DNA from: Temnopleurus reevesii
Lineage: Eukaryota > Echinodermata > Echinoidea > Temnopleuroida > Temnopleuridae
Assembly: GCA_036244855.1 (NCBI GenBank)
Contig: BQKZ01000544.1
Location: 5,797 to 69,796, forward strand
DNA: 64,000 bases
Reading direction: 5' to 3'
Shown here piece by piece: positions 1-12,456 of this stretch; the stretch's first letter is position 1, and each line of letters starts with the position of its first letter. The notes beneath the pieces are model-generated. The model was not told where the DNA came from. It saw nothing but the letters and a program-made list of their open reading frames with translations, and did no database searches. A program made the position numbers and the translations under genes.

Positions 1-3000
1 GTTGCGCGCTGCATTTTTATGACGCGCAGGGGAGAAAAGACAAAAGATAAGACAAAAGTTAGGACACCGAGATAAGACAGCTTCCAGAATAGCAATTTAA
101 AGATAAGATAATATTTTGAGATAAGACACCTACCAGAATACCGCCCCTGGTTTTTTTAACATCTGCATATCTGCCAACTGTAAAAAAAAAAAATTCTCTT
201 CCATTTTCATTAGATTTTGCTTAATGTACCGGTAATTGAACGTAAGTCCTATTCATTTTAATCTCCTAATAATTTGCTGTAATATGTGTGTTACCCAGAA
301 CCATGAATGATATCAAATTTATGTTATCATGAGAGGAGACAAGTGCATTGCAAGATTCTTAGATTTGAAACCCCCTAATCCAGCAAAAGCAGGAATACCA
401 AAAAGAAGTTTATACAGTTTAATAGGTCAGCATCTATATTTACTTTTTAATACTATGTATTTCCTATAACTTCTCATAATACAAATGACTTTCATGGTCA
501 CTAGTAGTCCAATTTGATCAGAAAATGCCCATAATCCCTCCGTGATTTTTACATGATAAACCCAAACTTCAGCTTCTCAATATTCAAAAGGCTGCAACTC
601 ATATGGCCTTTAAGACCATATGCCACTGAGTGACATACACTAACATCAGGTTTTCAGGATTGTAATACTATGCAAATCTTCCACAAACGCTTTTTGAATT
701 ACTGCTGGGTTATAGGGATACCAATTAATATCAAAATACTGAGAGGTTTATGCCCAAAATCTAGCCAAGAAATGTCCATACCGTCACAATAAGTGATAGA
801 AAATTATTACGTCTGAAATAATCGACTGTGTAAAATTCATTCACAAAATCTTTAATTACTATCAATATCATTTATTACAATTCATAATGATTTATTTGGA
901 ATAAGACAGTAGCAGAAATACTGGCACCTAGGGAAAGTATAACTCTTGGTTGGAAATTTCCTTGGAATGTTTTTTTATTCTCAGAAGCCAATGAAGATGG
1001 AATCTAGCAGTAATAATACAGGAAAAAATGATTCATCAATTCAAAGACATATATATTACCCTGAAAATACATACAACATATCTGGTTCAAATATGTAACA
1101 GAAATATATTATTCTTTATTATATGTTTATATTTCATGTTGGCTTTTGTACATGTTCCTTGGAATGATTAAGCTTGAGATTTGGAAACACATAAATATAA
1201 TTCAAAACAAAAACAAATAAAGCGCTTTGAGCTTCTTATCATTGTTAACAACTCCATCGAACACATTGTAAGCAAATCCAATATTAAACTAAACACTGGC
1301 ACTCGCATGTCATGATGCCCAAACAAATATAAACCTAGACAATTAATTATCAACAGAATCAAATATTCTCTAAAATATGCTACATATTAATGTAAAAATA
1401 CAAACAAATAGCAAAGATACGGTACAAAAGGATTGGCAGATCGGGAAAACTTACAAATTCAATTTCATCAACAGATATTTTGTCCTACATGCCATTATAG
1501 ATATAGAGGTATTAAGCTAAAAACATTGAATAATTAAAATGAATGCATATGAGACTACTTAGTTTAACATGAATACCCTCAGTTTACATTGAGCGGAAAC
1601 CAACGAGAGCCGACGGGAACCTTCAATGGTTGCGGAATGTTTTCAAGCACGAGTGGAGTGTATGGTACATAATATTTACACACACAAGTGCTGTGCACGA
1701 TTGAGATTTTGGAATTGTACAAGAAAAATATCTGGTTACATTCTTTAGAGAAGAAAGACTTTGAAACAAGAAGACGACTGTTTGTATGATATTTTCATGA
1801 TGTAGGAACTCCTCTAATTGCTTACAATGATCCAGCCGTGATAACTAGCTGACAATCACCATCATTGCAGAATGAAAAAAAAAATGCACAAAGAAAAAAT
1901 CAATTCAGATTCTGCTGCTTTGAAATCAAAGGAATCTACAATACATTTGAATTCAAAGCATTGAATATATATCGTTATACACATTGAAATGTACAGGGTA
2001 ACCAAGGGCAACACAATGTAATTTTTATATCAACTTTATACTGCCATTGTTTTTCACTAAATTCATATTTATTAATATATATCAATAACATAAGTGTAAT
2101 TATTTTCCTGATTACCAATAACCCTTTCCAATAGAATTTTAACTTTCTTTCTATGAACAAACGATTAATCTGTGATAATAAATTTCCAGTTTTCAAAATT
2201 TTCAAATAGATATTAAATAGATAATAAGCAATGGTAGACAATGGAAATCATCCAAAAGGGAACTTGTTAGTAACAGAGACTTGTAAAAATTGCACTAAGG
2301 TTGGCCAGAAACGTTGGCAGTATGGAGAATACAAATGCACCTAATCAACATTTAAAGAATCAATCAAAAGAATAACATGAATTAAATGCAGTTTGGATGG
2401 GGTCATGACTCCAGTTCAATTGAAATAGATCTGCATTTCACAGTAATTCAATGTGCTAGAATTTCAAATTGTGTTTTACCCTTTTTTAAGATATTTGTGT
2501 AATGAAAAAGCATGAAGCCTCACTTAAAAAGTTCTGTTGAAGATAAGATTTGCGATTGTTTTGCTGTAAATATTGGTTAATTATTCATTTTTTTTAAAAT
2601 TAGATAACATTAATGTTCTTATTTGTCTTTGCAATTTGACAATTATATGGGTTTAAACCTGTTCCTTGTCATATCATGCATAAATGCTTTTACAACAGTT
2701 CTTTTTTATACTTCTCAAAACCACAGATGTAAGAAAAATGAAAAAAAAAAAAGCCTAGTCAATTGTGGGAGCCAAATAACTTTTTCACCTCAGAATTAAT
2801 AAGTCTAACAATTTATGCAATATGTCAAATTGAATTGATAATAAGGGGACTTAATAATTGTCGTTTTTATGGCACATATATATGGGATACCAACCTGAGT
2901 AAACACTATTTAATTTTACATTTCTATTACCTACTATGCTAGTAATCGTAAACATCTTAGGCAAGAAGCTAATACCAATATTTAAGACAACAATATAACT

Positions 3001-4964
3001 TTGAATTCATAAGAGTTTATATTTTTCCAATCAAAATCAGGGATATCTTTTGATACACATATTACACGCTCGTATAGAGTCTTTAACTCTCGCTCATAAA
3101 TCAATTCTTAAAGATATAAATCAATTCCAAAGAAAAGAATTCCCTTCTCATTTGAATACATAAAATTGCAACTGCATAAATTAAATAAAACTAGTTTAGA
3201 TTTCTTTATATTACATGGTATAAATGTTATAATAGTCTAGCATAACTAGCTTGGCTTTTAACTCAATTTTATTTACAATGCACTATTTACAGGAATGCTG
3301 AGTTGAATAATGAACACATGTGCTATTTCTGTGTTTATTTTCAAGTGAAATAGGAAACCAGACGTAGTTTATTTGCTGCATTCATAAATACTGTCAATTT
3401 GTAACATCCTTCTTCTCGACAAATATGCATCAGGGAAACGGGAGAACAGACAAGGGTTTAAAATGCTAAAAATAATCTATTTTGCCCAAAGATGGACAAA
3501 GCATGGTATAAAGATAGCATTGTGCAATCAATTGCTCTTCATATGATAAAAATTAAAAATAACATCCATGAAAACTCTGTAAATAGCTTGATCTTCATCT
3601 ATACAACTTGCACAAAATAACCATAAAGATAATGTGCAATGAATGATAAATGAACATAGTTAAACTGTAAATGGTAATGCCTCTAGCGTCTTTTCTTTTT
3701 TAAAATATGAAATACCTCTTTGTACAATCTACATACAGTATATTGAGACAATTCTTATTTACAGTATATTATTGAAATATAAACAACATTAAAGACAACA
3801 AAAGTTTGACTATTATATATTTTTTTGTTTCTTTGCAAGAGAACACTGCACTGGATAAAATTTCACAATTGCAGTGAGATCCTAGCAAATATTTTTAAAC
3901 ATTATTCCATTTTATTACTTAGCTATTACAAGTATACTGTCTGAAGAAAACTTAAACTTAACCAACACCGTGCATTTTCTCCAGCAATGCTGGTTCGAAG
4001 TAGCATGCACAGAATAGAAAATTATTTTGCGATTGGAGTGAAATACTCTATTTCATTTGACAAAACATAACATGGAATTGTGTGAAATATGAAAGATGGG
4101 AGTCCCAATACTCATTCTCCACATTTTCGGATGAAATAAATGAATCCCCCCAAAAGGGGCAGAAACTAATATTATTTTGATTATTATTCATGTTAGATTT
4201 TGTAGAAAAGAAAAGAAAGTTTGATGAGTAAATCAATAACGAGCATTCAGAAACAGAAAAATAAACAGATAACCACAAATTTTGGCTACAAAATATATCT
4301 TTTTGCATTTTTGTTTTGAGCAATAATTTGGTTCACAAATTACATACATTGATATGTATATGATAGAGGAGGAAAGGGGAGGGGGACATACTATATGAAT
4401 ACCTAAGGAAACATTTCATCTCTAGTCTACACATTAATTTGAATCATGATACATTGTTATACTCTGGAAGAAATTTGGTAGCCTAGTACTCATTCCTAAC
4501 ATTTGTTTGATGAAACGACAACAAGTATTATCTACCTTTAATACAGTCTATTCATGACATAAAAAACAGACTTCGCATTTCTCAACATTGCTCCGCTACT
4601 ATCTCACGCCACTGTTCGGCGATTAATACAGGTTGGAGCGTCGGTTGAAACTATCTTACATATTGCCTTTTCCCCGTCTGACTGGTATATAAGTGTTGTA
4701 ATGGTGCATCGTGATGAAAGCGTTCGGCTTGTTTGTCAACGGACCACTACTCCCTCTGATGGCATGTTCGCTATGGCTCCTTCTCTCGACAGCTAATCAA
4801 GTCATGCATCGGTACACGCATCGTTCGTTTACCACCATTTTATTTCGTATCCATGGCAACTACCCTACCACATCCTCAAATCTCATCTCGCCATTCCGTA
4901 TCTCTTGGCCCTGCCTAACTTGCAACAAAATCTGGCAAATGAGCAAGTGATATTGACGGTGGCG
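1..4964. other. 3' UTR/flank, no gene recognised
   Basis: AT-rich sequence. The first 130 bases hold spaced GATAAGACA repeats, a dispersed motif cluster. No protein family, RNA gene or TIR element was recognised. Confidence 0.55.
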
Positions 4965-5343
4965 TTGAGTCCAGTATAAGTGTTTATTTTGTAAGCGTAG
5001 GTATAATTCATAAGCAGTTTTCCGCTCAAATCCAGTTGAGTTTGACTCGCAACATCTCTGCAATCCGACCTCAAATCTAAAAACTGATGAGGTATGAAGT
5101 CTCTCTTCACTGCAGTGTTTCAAAAGCATAACTAAGATGGTGCTGCTGCTGCTGAGCTTTAAGTGAAATACTGCCCTCTCCTGTTTCTTGCTCTCCATTC
5201 ACCTCGCAAACAAAAACACTGCCATCGCTTGGCAGACGCTACGTAGACCTCACGTCATACCTGCAACATTCCTTTGTGACGGTGGTACGAAAAGTGGTTA
5301 TTAAAAAGCTACTCTTGTGGTTGAAGCTGCAACTTTTCTTCTT
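4965..5343 (-). other. Likely 3' UTR start
   Basis: The sequence after the stop is non-coding. The real 3' end is not fixed from sequence and the UTR may extend several kb further down. Confidence 0.5.
4983..4988 (-). terminator. Candidate poly(A) signal AATAAA
   Basis: This is the first canonical AATAAA on the minus strand after the stop codon, about 355 bases downstream. A second lies at 4839-4844 and more follow in the AT-rich flank, so the choice is tentative. Confidence 0.3.
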
Positions 5344-5481
5344 TCAGAATTGGTACCATTTTTTGTCCTTGTACTTTTGCATGATTTGGTTAGCCGCCTG
5401 TTGGAAGTTCTCTGCGTTTGCCATCATCTGGGCTGTCCTCTCCTCCAGTTCGCTCAGTTTCTGCCCTCTCTCGTACAGCGC
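5344..5481 (-). CDS. STXBP5: Tomosyn terminal exon e26: C-terminal half of the R-SNARE
   Basis: It encodes ALYERGQKLSELEERTAQMM, then ANAENFQQAANQIMQKYKDK and KWYQF, followed by TGA. The arginine in LYER aligns with the zero-layer arginine of VAMP2 (VLER), which defines R-SNAREs. GQKLSELEER continues the heptad layers. There is no transmembrane segment after it, as in all tomosyns. It has a TTGCAG acceptor in phase 0. Confidence 0.98.
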   Translation of the reverse strand, partial: ALYERGQKLSELEERTAQMMANAENFQQAANQIMQKYKDKKWYQF

Positions 5482-8266
5482 CTGCAACATAAAGCAATAG
5501 ATGTTATTGAAATTTGTATTAGAACTGTCATAGTTGCTTTACAATACAAACAAAAGAAGATGGTGCTTTCTGAAAATATTTTTAACCTCTTTCTCCTCCC
5601 CCTTCCTCGTTTCATCTCCTTTTCTTTTCACCTTCTCTCATCCTCTTCCCCTCCCCTCTTTCCCCCTCCCCTCCTTTATCCCATTATAACACACTTCCTC
5701 CCTCCTCCTCCATATCTTCCCCTCTTCCTCAAATATCAACCTGGCAAGGCTACGAAAAATTGACTGGGGGATTCAATCAAAATGTGAGCCTCTGCGTTCT
5801 CTCCTATTGTGCCTCCTGCCTGACATTTCACCCCTTCAAGCCCCCGATCCTCTCGTCCTCGCACTCTCTTCATCAACTGCATCACTCGTTCAGTCATCCT
5901 TCCCATCTCCTTTGTTACACTCTGTTTTCCTCTCCCCCTCCACCACTCACATCCATCCTCTTTCACCTCATCTAGCCTCTGTTTCTTTCATACTCACACT
6001 CTGTTCATCATCTGCATCACTCATTTATTTTCTGTGTCATCTTCTGTTACACTCAACCCCATTTTTTTCTACACACCTCCACATCTCTATCCCTCCTCTT
6101 CACCTCCTTTATTTCTCTCTCTCACTCACAGCCACTCTTCCGCTTTCACCCCATTTCTCACTATACAACTACATAATGAAATTGACTGTTGGATGAGATA
6201 CTCACAATGCGAGTCTTGGCGACCATTCCTATCGCGCCACCTGCCTGAACTTTCACCCCTTCTAGTCCCCCAATCCCTCTCTCTACTGGACTCTCCCAAC
6301 CTAACTCACTCATTCCCCCTTTCTATCAAAGAAGGATTCAAAGGTTGATAGTATACTCACGATGCGAGCCTTGGCGATCTCTCCCATCGCGCCACCTGCC
6401 TGAGCTTTCACCCCTCCTAGCCCCCCAGTCCCTCTCTTTACTGGACTCTACTAGCATCTTTCTCGAACTCACTCAGCCCCACTTTCTATCGCTCACACAC
6501 ATCACAAATGAATAAAGATCTATATATATATTTTCAAAGAAGGAATCTAAGGTTGATGAGATACTCACGATGCGAGCCTTGGCGACCTCTCCCATCATGC
6601 CACCTGCCTGAGCTTTCACCCCTCCTAGCCCCCCAGTCCCTCTCTTTACTGGACTCTCCCAACATCTTTCTCTAACTCATACATATCATAAATGAATAAA
6701 TTTTCAAAGAAAGATTCAAAGTTGAATAGTATACTCATGATGCGAGCCTTGGTGACCATTCCCATCGCGCCACCTGCCTGAGCTTTCATCCCATCTAATA
6801 CCCCAGTCCCTCTCTTTACTGGACTCTCCCAACATCTTTCTCTAACTCATACATATCATAAATGAATAAACATCTACAGGAATAAATTTTCAAAGAAGGA
6901 TTTAAAGGTGAATACTCACGATGCGAGCCTTGGCAACCTCTCCCATCGCGCCACCTGCCTGAGCTTTCACCCCTTCTAGTCCCCCAGTCCCTGGAATGTG
7001 CCGTGCTACGCTCTTTGATGGTTTACCCGCAGTCTCCCCAACTAAGGATGGTAATGAGAACAAACAAGAAAAAAAGTTCAAAATAACGAAGTTTTGAGTT
7101 TCAATAAATATTTAAATTTGACTGGAAAGCTATCTCAAGCTTAATGATATTGTTTGGATTTACTTTTTAAACAATATATTCATAGTATTGAATAAAAAAG
7201 CATTGAAAACTGGCATAGTCTCAAAATGATTTCAATTGTATTTTGTATGGATCTATATCACATTAAAACTTCATCTTCAGTCTCTTAATTTTCAAAATCT
7301 AATTGGTGAAACATTTTTTTAAACATTCTCAACCCAAATGATGGTGTTTGTATTCATTTCATGAATAAAATATTCATAGTATTGAATACAATTCATATAA
7401 TACAGACACGGTTTCAGAACAACTTCATTTGTCTTTTGCATTCATATCACATCAAAAATTCACCTACAGTTTCTTCATTTTCAAAATCTTATTGTTGAAG
7501 CATTCATTTAAACTCTCCGGCCCGTATTCTGATGCCAGGTTTAACTTAAACTAGAGTTTAAATCTGTGGTTTAAGTATGGAAAGCCAAAAGTGCCAAAAC
7601 TATATTTAAAAAGTATAATTATTATGATAACTGCTCTCTTTTCCCATGCTCTAATAATGTAGAAAACTATTAAAGTTATTATTCCAAAAAAGATTAAAAT
7701 ACTATGAGTGCAAAATATACTGGTAAATTAAACATAGACTGTTAAAGATTAAAGCCACTTTTGGCTTACCATACTTAAACCACAAATTTAAACTCTAGTT
7801 TAAGTTAAACCTGACATCAGAATACAGGCCTCTTTGTCTACCTTGATGTGTTGTTTAGTTAACCAAACTTTATAACATATTGTTTTTCAGTGTTGGATTT
7901 CAATCTTGTTGTATATTTTGTGTTGCAGTGTCTCCAAGGTGAACAATTTTGAATCACTGATGTAGCTATCCGAATGAAAATGATAAAATAAAAAAAAATT
8001 AATAACTTACAGAGCTCTTCCCTATCTAAGGCTCCTCCGCCACCGCCAAAGAGTCCTTTGAAGAAGCCTTTACTCGGTGCCTCTGGAGTATTAACAGGTA
8101 AGAACAGGTCCCCTAGCATGTCATGAAGGTTCTCACTGGGACGGGAAAAAATTGATGAAAAATTATTATCAGCATAGGCAAAGATCAAGTATCAACAGGT
8201 CCCCCAACATGTCATGAAAGTTCTCACTGGAAGGACAGGAGAAGGATGGTTTGTATAGGAGAGATT

Positions 8267-8325
<59 letters not shown>

Positions 8326-11300
8326 TCCCAACCCTGCCTCACCTAGCTTCACTGCATATCGTAAACCTCTGGACTTCTGTAGGTGAGCATTGGTACAAGC
8401 CTTTACCATGTGAGCTAAATTGGAATGTTCTGCCGATCCTATAATAAACAAGAAAGTTAAGCATATCAAAATACCATTCATTATGCATTCAGACTATACA
8501 AAGTTTTTTGTCTCATAACTTTAGATTTCAGATTTAATAGAATGAAGGAATACTATTGTTTAAGCTAATTTCCAAATTATATGTTAGAAGCTTTTTCCAA
8601 TAGGAAATTAAAGTAAATGTATTTGCATGCCTTTTAAAGCTTAGAGGTTGAAGAAAAATGCTTTGAATGGTCTGAACTAATGCCACCTTTCACCGTAGAA
8701 ACTTGAGCTTTGCAACTATAACTGGCCGAGACATGGCCAGTGCTGCTTTAATTTTGGAAAGTAAAAAGTGCACCAAAAAGGCGAGTTGTCCAACTTGCAA
8801 AGGTAAGCTAGCAAAAAGCTAACTGAGCATGTTTGTTATAATTACCATTTTGGAGCAGTTTTAAGCTTCCATATAAAACAAATCTCAGTGACTCATGAAG
8901 CTAAAATCACGAAAGCGAGGGTGGGCATAAATAACCAAAATTCCGTTATCATTCATCAATGGGACTGACTTTATTTGGACAAAATCGGTATCAAGACACC
9001 TTATCTGACTTGAATTAGATTTTTTAGAGGTCAGAGTTGAAAATCTTACCTGAGATCTGTAAGTGGAAGGTATTCTTTGTCTAATAGAAGCCTGAAGCTT
9101 GGGAGACTGTAGGTCATGATATGACCATTGGCCACGTAGCACGCCAGGCATACGCTGTCTGTAAACAAACAAATAAAAATGTCCAAAAACATTCTCAAAA
9201 GTATGAAATCCTCAAAACTATAGTAATTCTTTGTCTAATGAAGCTTGGGAGACTGTAGGACATGATATGACCATTGGCCACTTAGCCTGCCAGGCATATG
9301 CTGTCTGTTAACAAAAAATGAATAATAACGCACCAAAACATTATCACATTAAACCCACAAGGCTGCACACCATGATATGACTATTATCTTCTGTTGAAGT
9401 GAAAACAAATAAATTGACTTGAAATAAAGTGAAACTATTGGCCATTCGGCGTATGAATAATTATTTTTTATAATTAAGAATGAAATAATAGTATTCTCAA
9501 CATGACTTAAAGTGTCAAAAATAATGAGAGAGGTGAAGTGAACACTTTCCAGATAGTATGAAGCTCTATCAATATGGACTGAATTTAGGAATGCTCAACT
9601 CTCACATTAACCTTAAAACCGCAAATTTCAAAATCATAATTTTATTCCATCATTCACAAAAATCCCGATAACTGAAATGTTTCAAGATTCCATTCATAAT
9701 TATCATTACATCAAATGGATCATGAACGGTCAGTCAATAATAATGGTTTAAATACTGCTGGAGCTTAAGAATTCCATTCTTGGACTTCATAAACTACATT
9801 TTACTGAACAAACATGAAACACCAAGCTAAATTCATCAGTGTATTAATCTTAATCTGTTAAAAATTGATTGCACAGTTCTCAAGCACAAATGGAGCTTTA
9901 TATCTCAGATACATTTCTGATATATATATATACAGTCTACATTATAATAGTAAATTTATTCAGTCTTCAAGAGAGAAGCTTACTTTGCATACTGATGACA
10001 TCACTGCGTACAACATATGATGATTCTGATATTTTAGTTCTGTACACACAAGTCTGGGAAGGCAATGATATCACCTGCAAACAGAATGAAACAAAATAAG
10101 AAAGGTAAAAATTATTTTCAAATCTAATTTTTGCAAATAATCTATTAATTCCAACTACGTAGTAATAACAATTATAATAGTGATAATATAGAAAGTAACA
10201 TATAGAATTGGATGAAGAAAAAAATACAAGTAAAAAATCAACAGCATATGTTTCAACGTACCAAGCAACCTGCACAGATTTTCAGATTGAACACAGATTG
10301 TGTTCGACGGCAGAGTAACTTTACCTCAACATTTACTATAATAATAATAATAATACATGTAATTTATATAGCGCATGTATCCACTCTCATTGCTGAGTGC
10401 TCAAGGCGCTTTACATTATTATTACCCTGGCTTTAACCCGGCAGCCACCAGCGTACTTGGCATTTCAGTCGCTATTCTTTCTATAAATATATATCTGAAT
10501 ATAATTTCATTGTCACGCAAACTGACAAACCAGATATTACCAGAGGCCCAAGAACCCGCTTTACAACTTCGCTGCATGAAAATTCTATGAAAATAAAAAT
10601 GTAAAAAAATGTACAAATTAATTAAGGCATCACTTAGTCTTCTTTGCTCCTCCCTTTGAAAAAATCAGCAGCCAATGGTTTCATTACGCGGCAGGTAAAT
10701 AGTTCAAATTGCGTAAACATACGTAACGTTTATCTCACCTTAGCTTCTTTCTCTGAGCAGATCACCACAAACTGACGGTCTGCTATTTCCGTTGACGATG
10801 AGGGAGACATGCGACTTCTTTGTAGTAAGGGCTCTGAAAAATTACAAAGAATAAATAAAGATAAGACATTGTAGTTTGTTAGCTCCGCTGTAGCATATGT
10901 CAGCAGTGGGATATGGACTTAGACCAATAAAATATTAGTTTATCACTAAATTTGGGTCTGAATAAAAGTTTTCTGAATTTAGATACACAAAAATGATGAT
11001 TTGGGCACTTGATGTATTAGGTGTTTTCAAAATAGAACTTAAATATGAATACCCCATCTAGGATATTTGTCTCCTTTTCATATGGTGGCAGCAGTGGGAT
11101 ATCAATGTACACAAATGGATTAAAGGGTAATGTAATTATATATAATGGAATTTGGTAAATGACACCCTTCATCGATAGTTCATTACAGTGTGTAATTAAT
11201 CTAGAAAAGTAAATTTGATAAATTCACAACTCTCTGGTGTGTTCTTTTATTTGTTTACTTTAACATGGTGGCAGCAGTGGGATGTGGCAGATCTACATTA

Positions 11301-12339
11301 GTTGTCTTTCCATTAAGCACTGAAAAAGAGAAGCCTTTTGCATTCATATGACAATATCAAATTGGCTCCTTCAATATTAAGCTAGCAATGGTATGACAAA
11401 ACCCAAAAGGCAAGTCTTGAATTGGTTGCAACTTTGGCTAGTCTATTGTCCCATTTCTGAGAATGCCTCTCGACTTACTTTTATCCCTCCCCACTCTTGT
11501 TTCTTTTTGATGGTCCATCCACATATGACTCACTTTTATCCCTTCCCTCTCTCATCTCTTTGTTAGGGTTCCTCCAAATATGACTTACTGCAATATGTTC
11601 CCTCCCTTGTTTCTTTGTTAGGGTCCCTAACATCTAGGATGTGAGGACACTTTGTCTACTATTAATTTGGTGGCAGGAGTGGGATATCAAAACAATTCCT
11701 TCCCTTGTTATTAGGAAGGATCCCTCCACATACCTGTATGACTTACTGTTATTCCTTCCCTCTCTCATCTCTCTGTTAGGGTCCCCCTACATATTACTTT
11801 TCTTCTCGCTCTTGTTCCCATGAAGGTCCCTCCACATATAACTTACTTTTATCCCTCCCCTCTCTCGTCTCTTTGTTAGGGTCCCTCCATACATCACTCG
11901 CTGGTGGGACCTGAAGACCATTGCAGTCTAGGAAGGCTATGTGTAACACACAGCCCTTCAGCCTGAATACAGTACCTGAATAATGATGAAAAAAAGAAAA
12001 ATCATCTAAATGATAAGAACAAAAATGAAGATTAAGGTGAGAATGCTACCTGTACTTAGAAGAAGTTTGAAGACAACAGAAACAACGGCATTGGTAATTC
12101 TGCTGATGATGATCATCATAATGCATTAAAACCAGAAATGTATGAATTCAAATTTCTAGAACTTTTCAACATGCCCCTCTTCACAGTCGACCAAATGAAC
12201 AAGTCAACTTATCCATTGCATTCGATCACTCACTTCCAAACTCTGTTTCAATTTCAGTCGACTTCTTCTCCCTCCTCCCAAGTCTAACATGACATGACCC
12301 TACGAAGTACTATGATTGGTTGGGATAGTCTTTGTTCGC

Positions 12340-12370
<31 letters not shown>

Positions 12371-12384
12371 TTTATCTTGATCCC

Positions 12385-12456
<72 letters not shown>

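Noticed and set aside
4711..4950. 79-codon plus-strand ORF starting MMKAFGLFVNG
   Set aside because: No family resemblance, and it lies in the probable tomosyn 3' UTR/flank in antisense; ORFs of this length are expected by chance.
5760..6348. Plus-strand ORFs over the SNARE exon array
   Set aside because: They are shadows of CT-rich intron and of the minus-strand exon copies; no family match.
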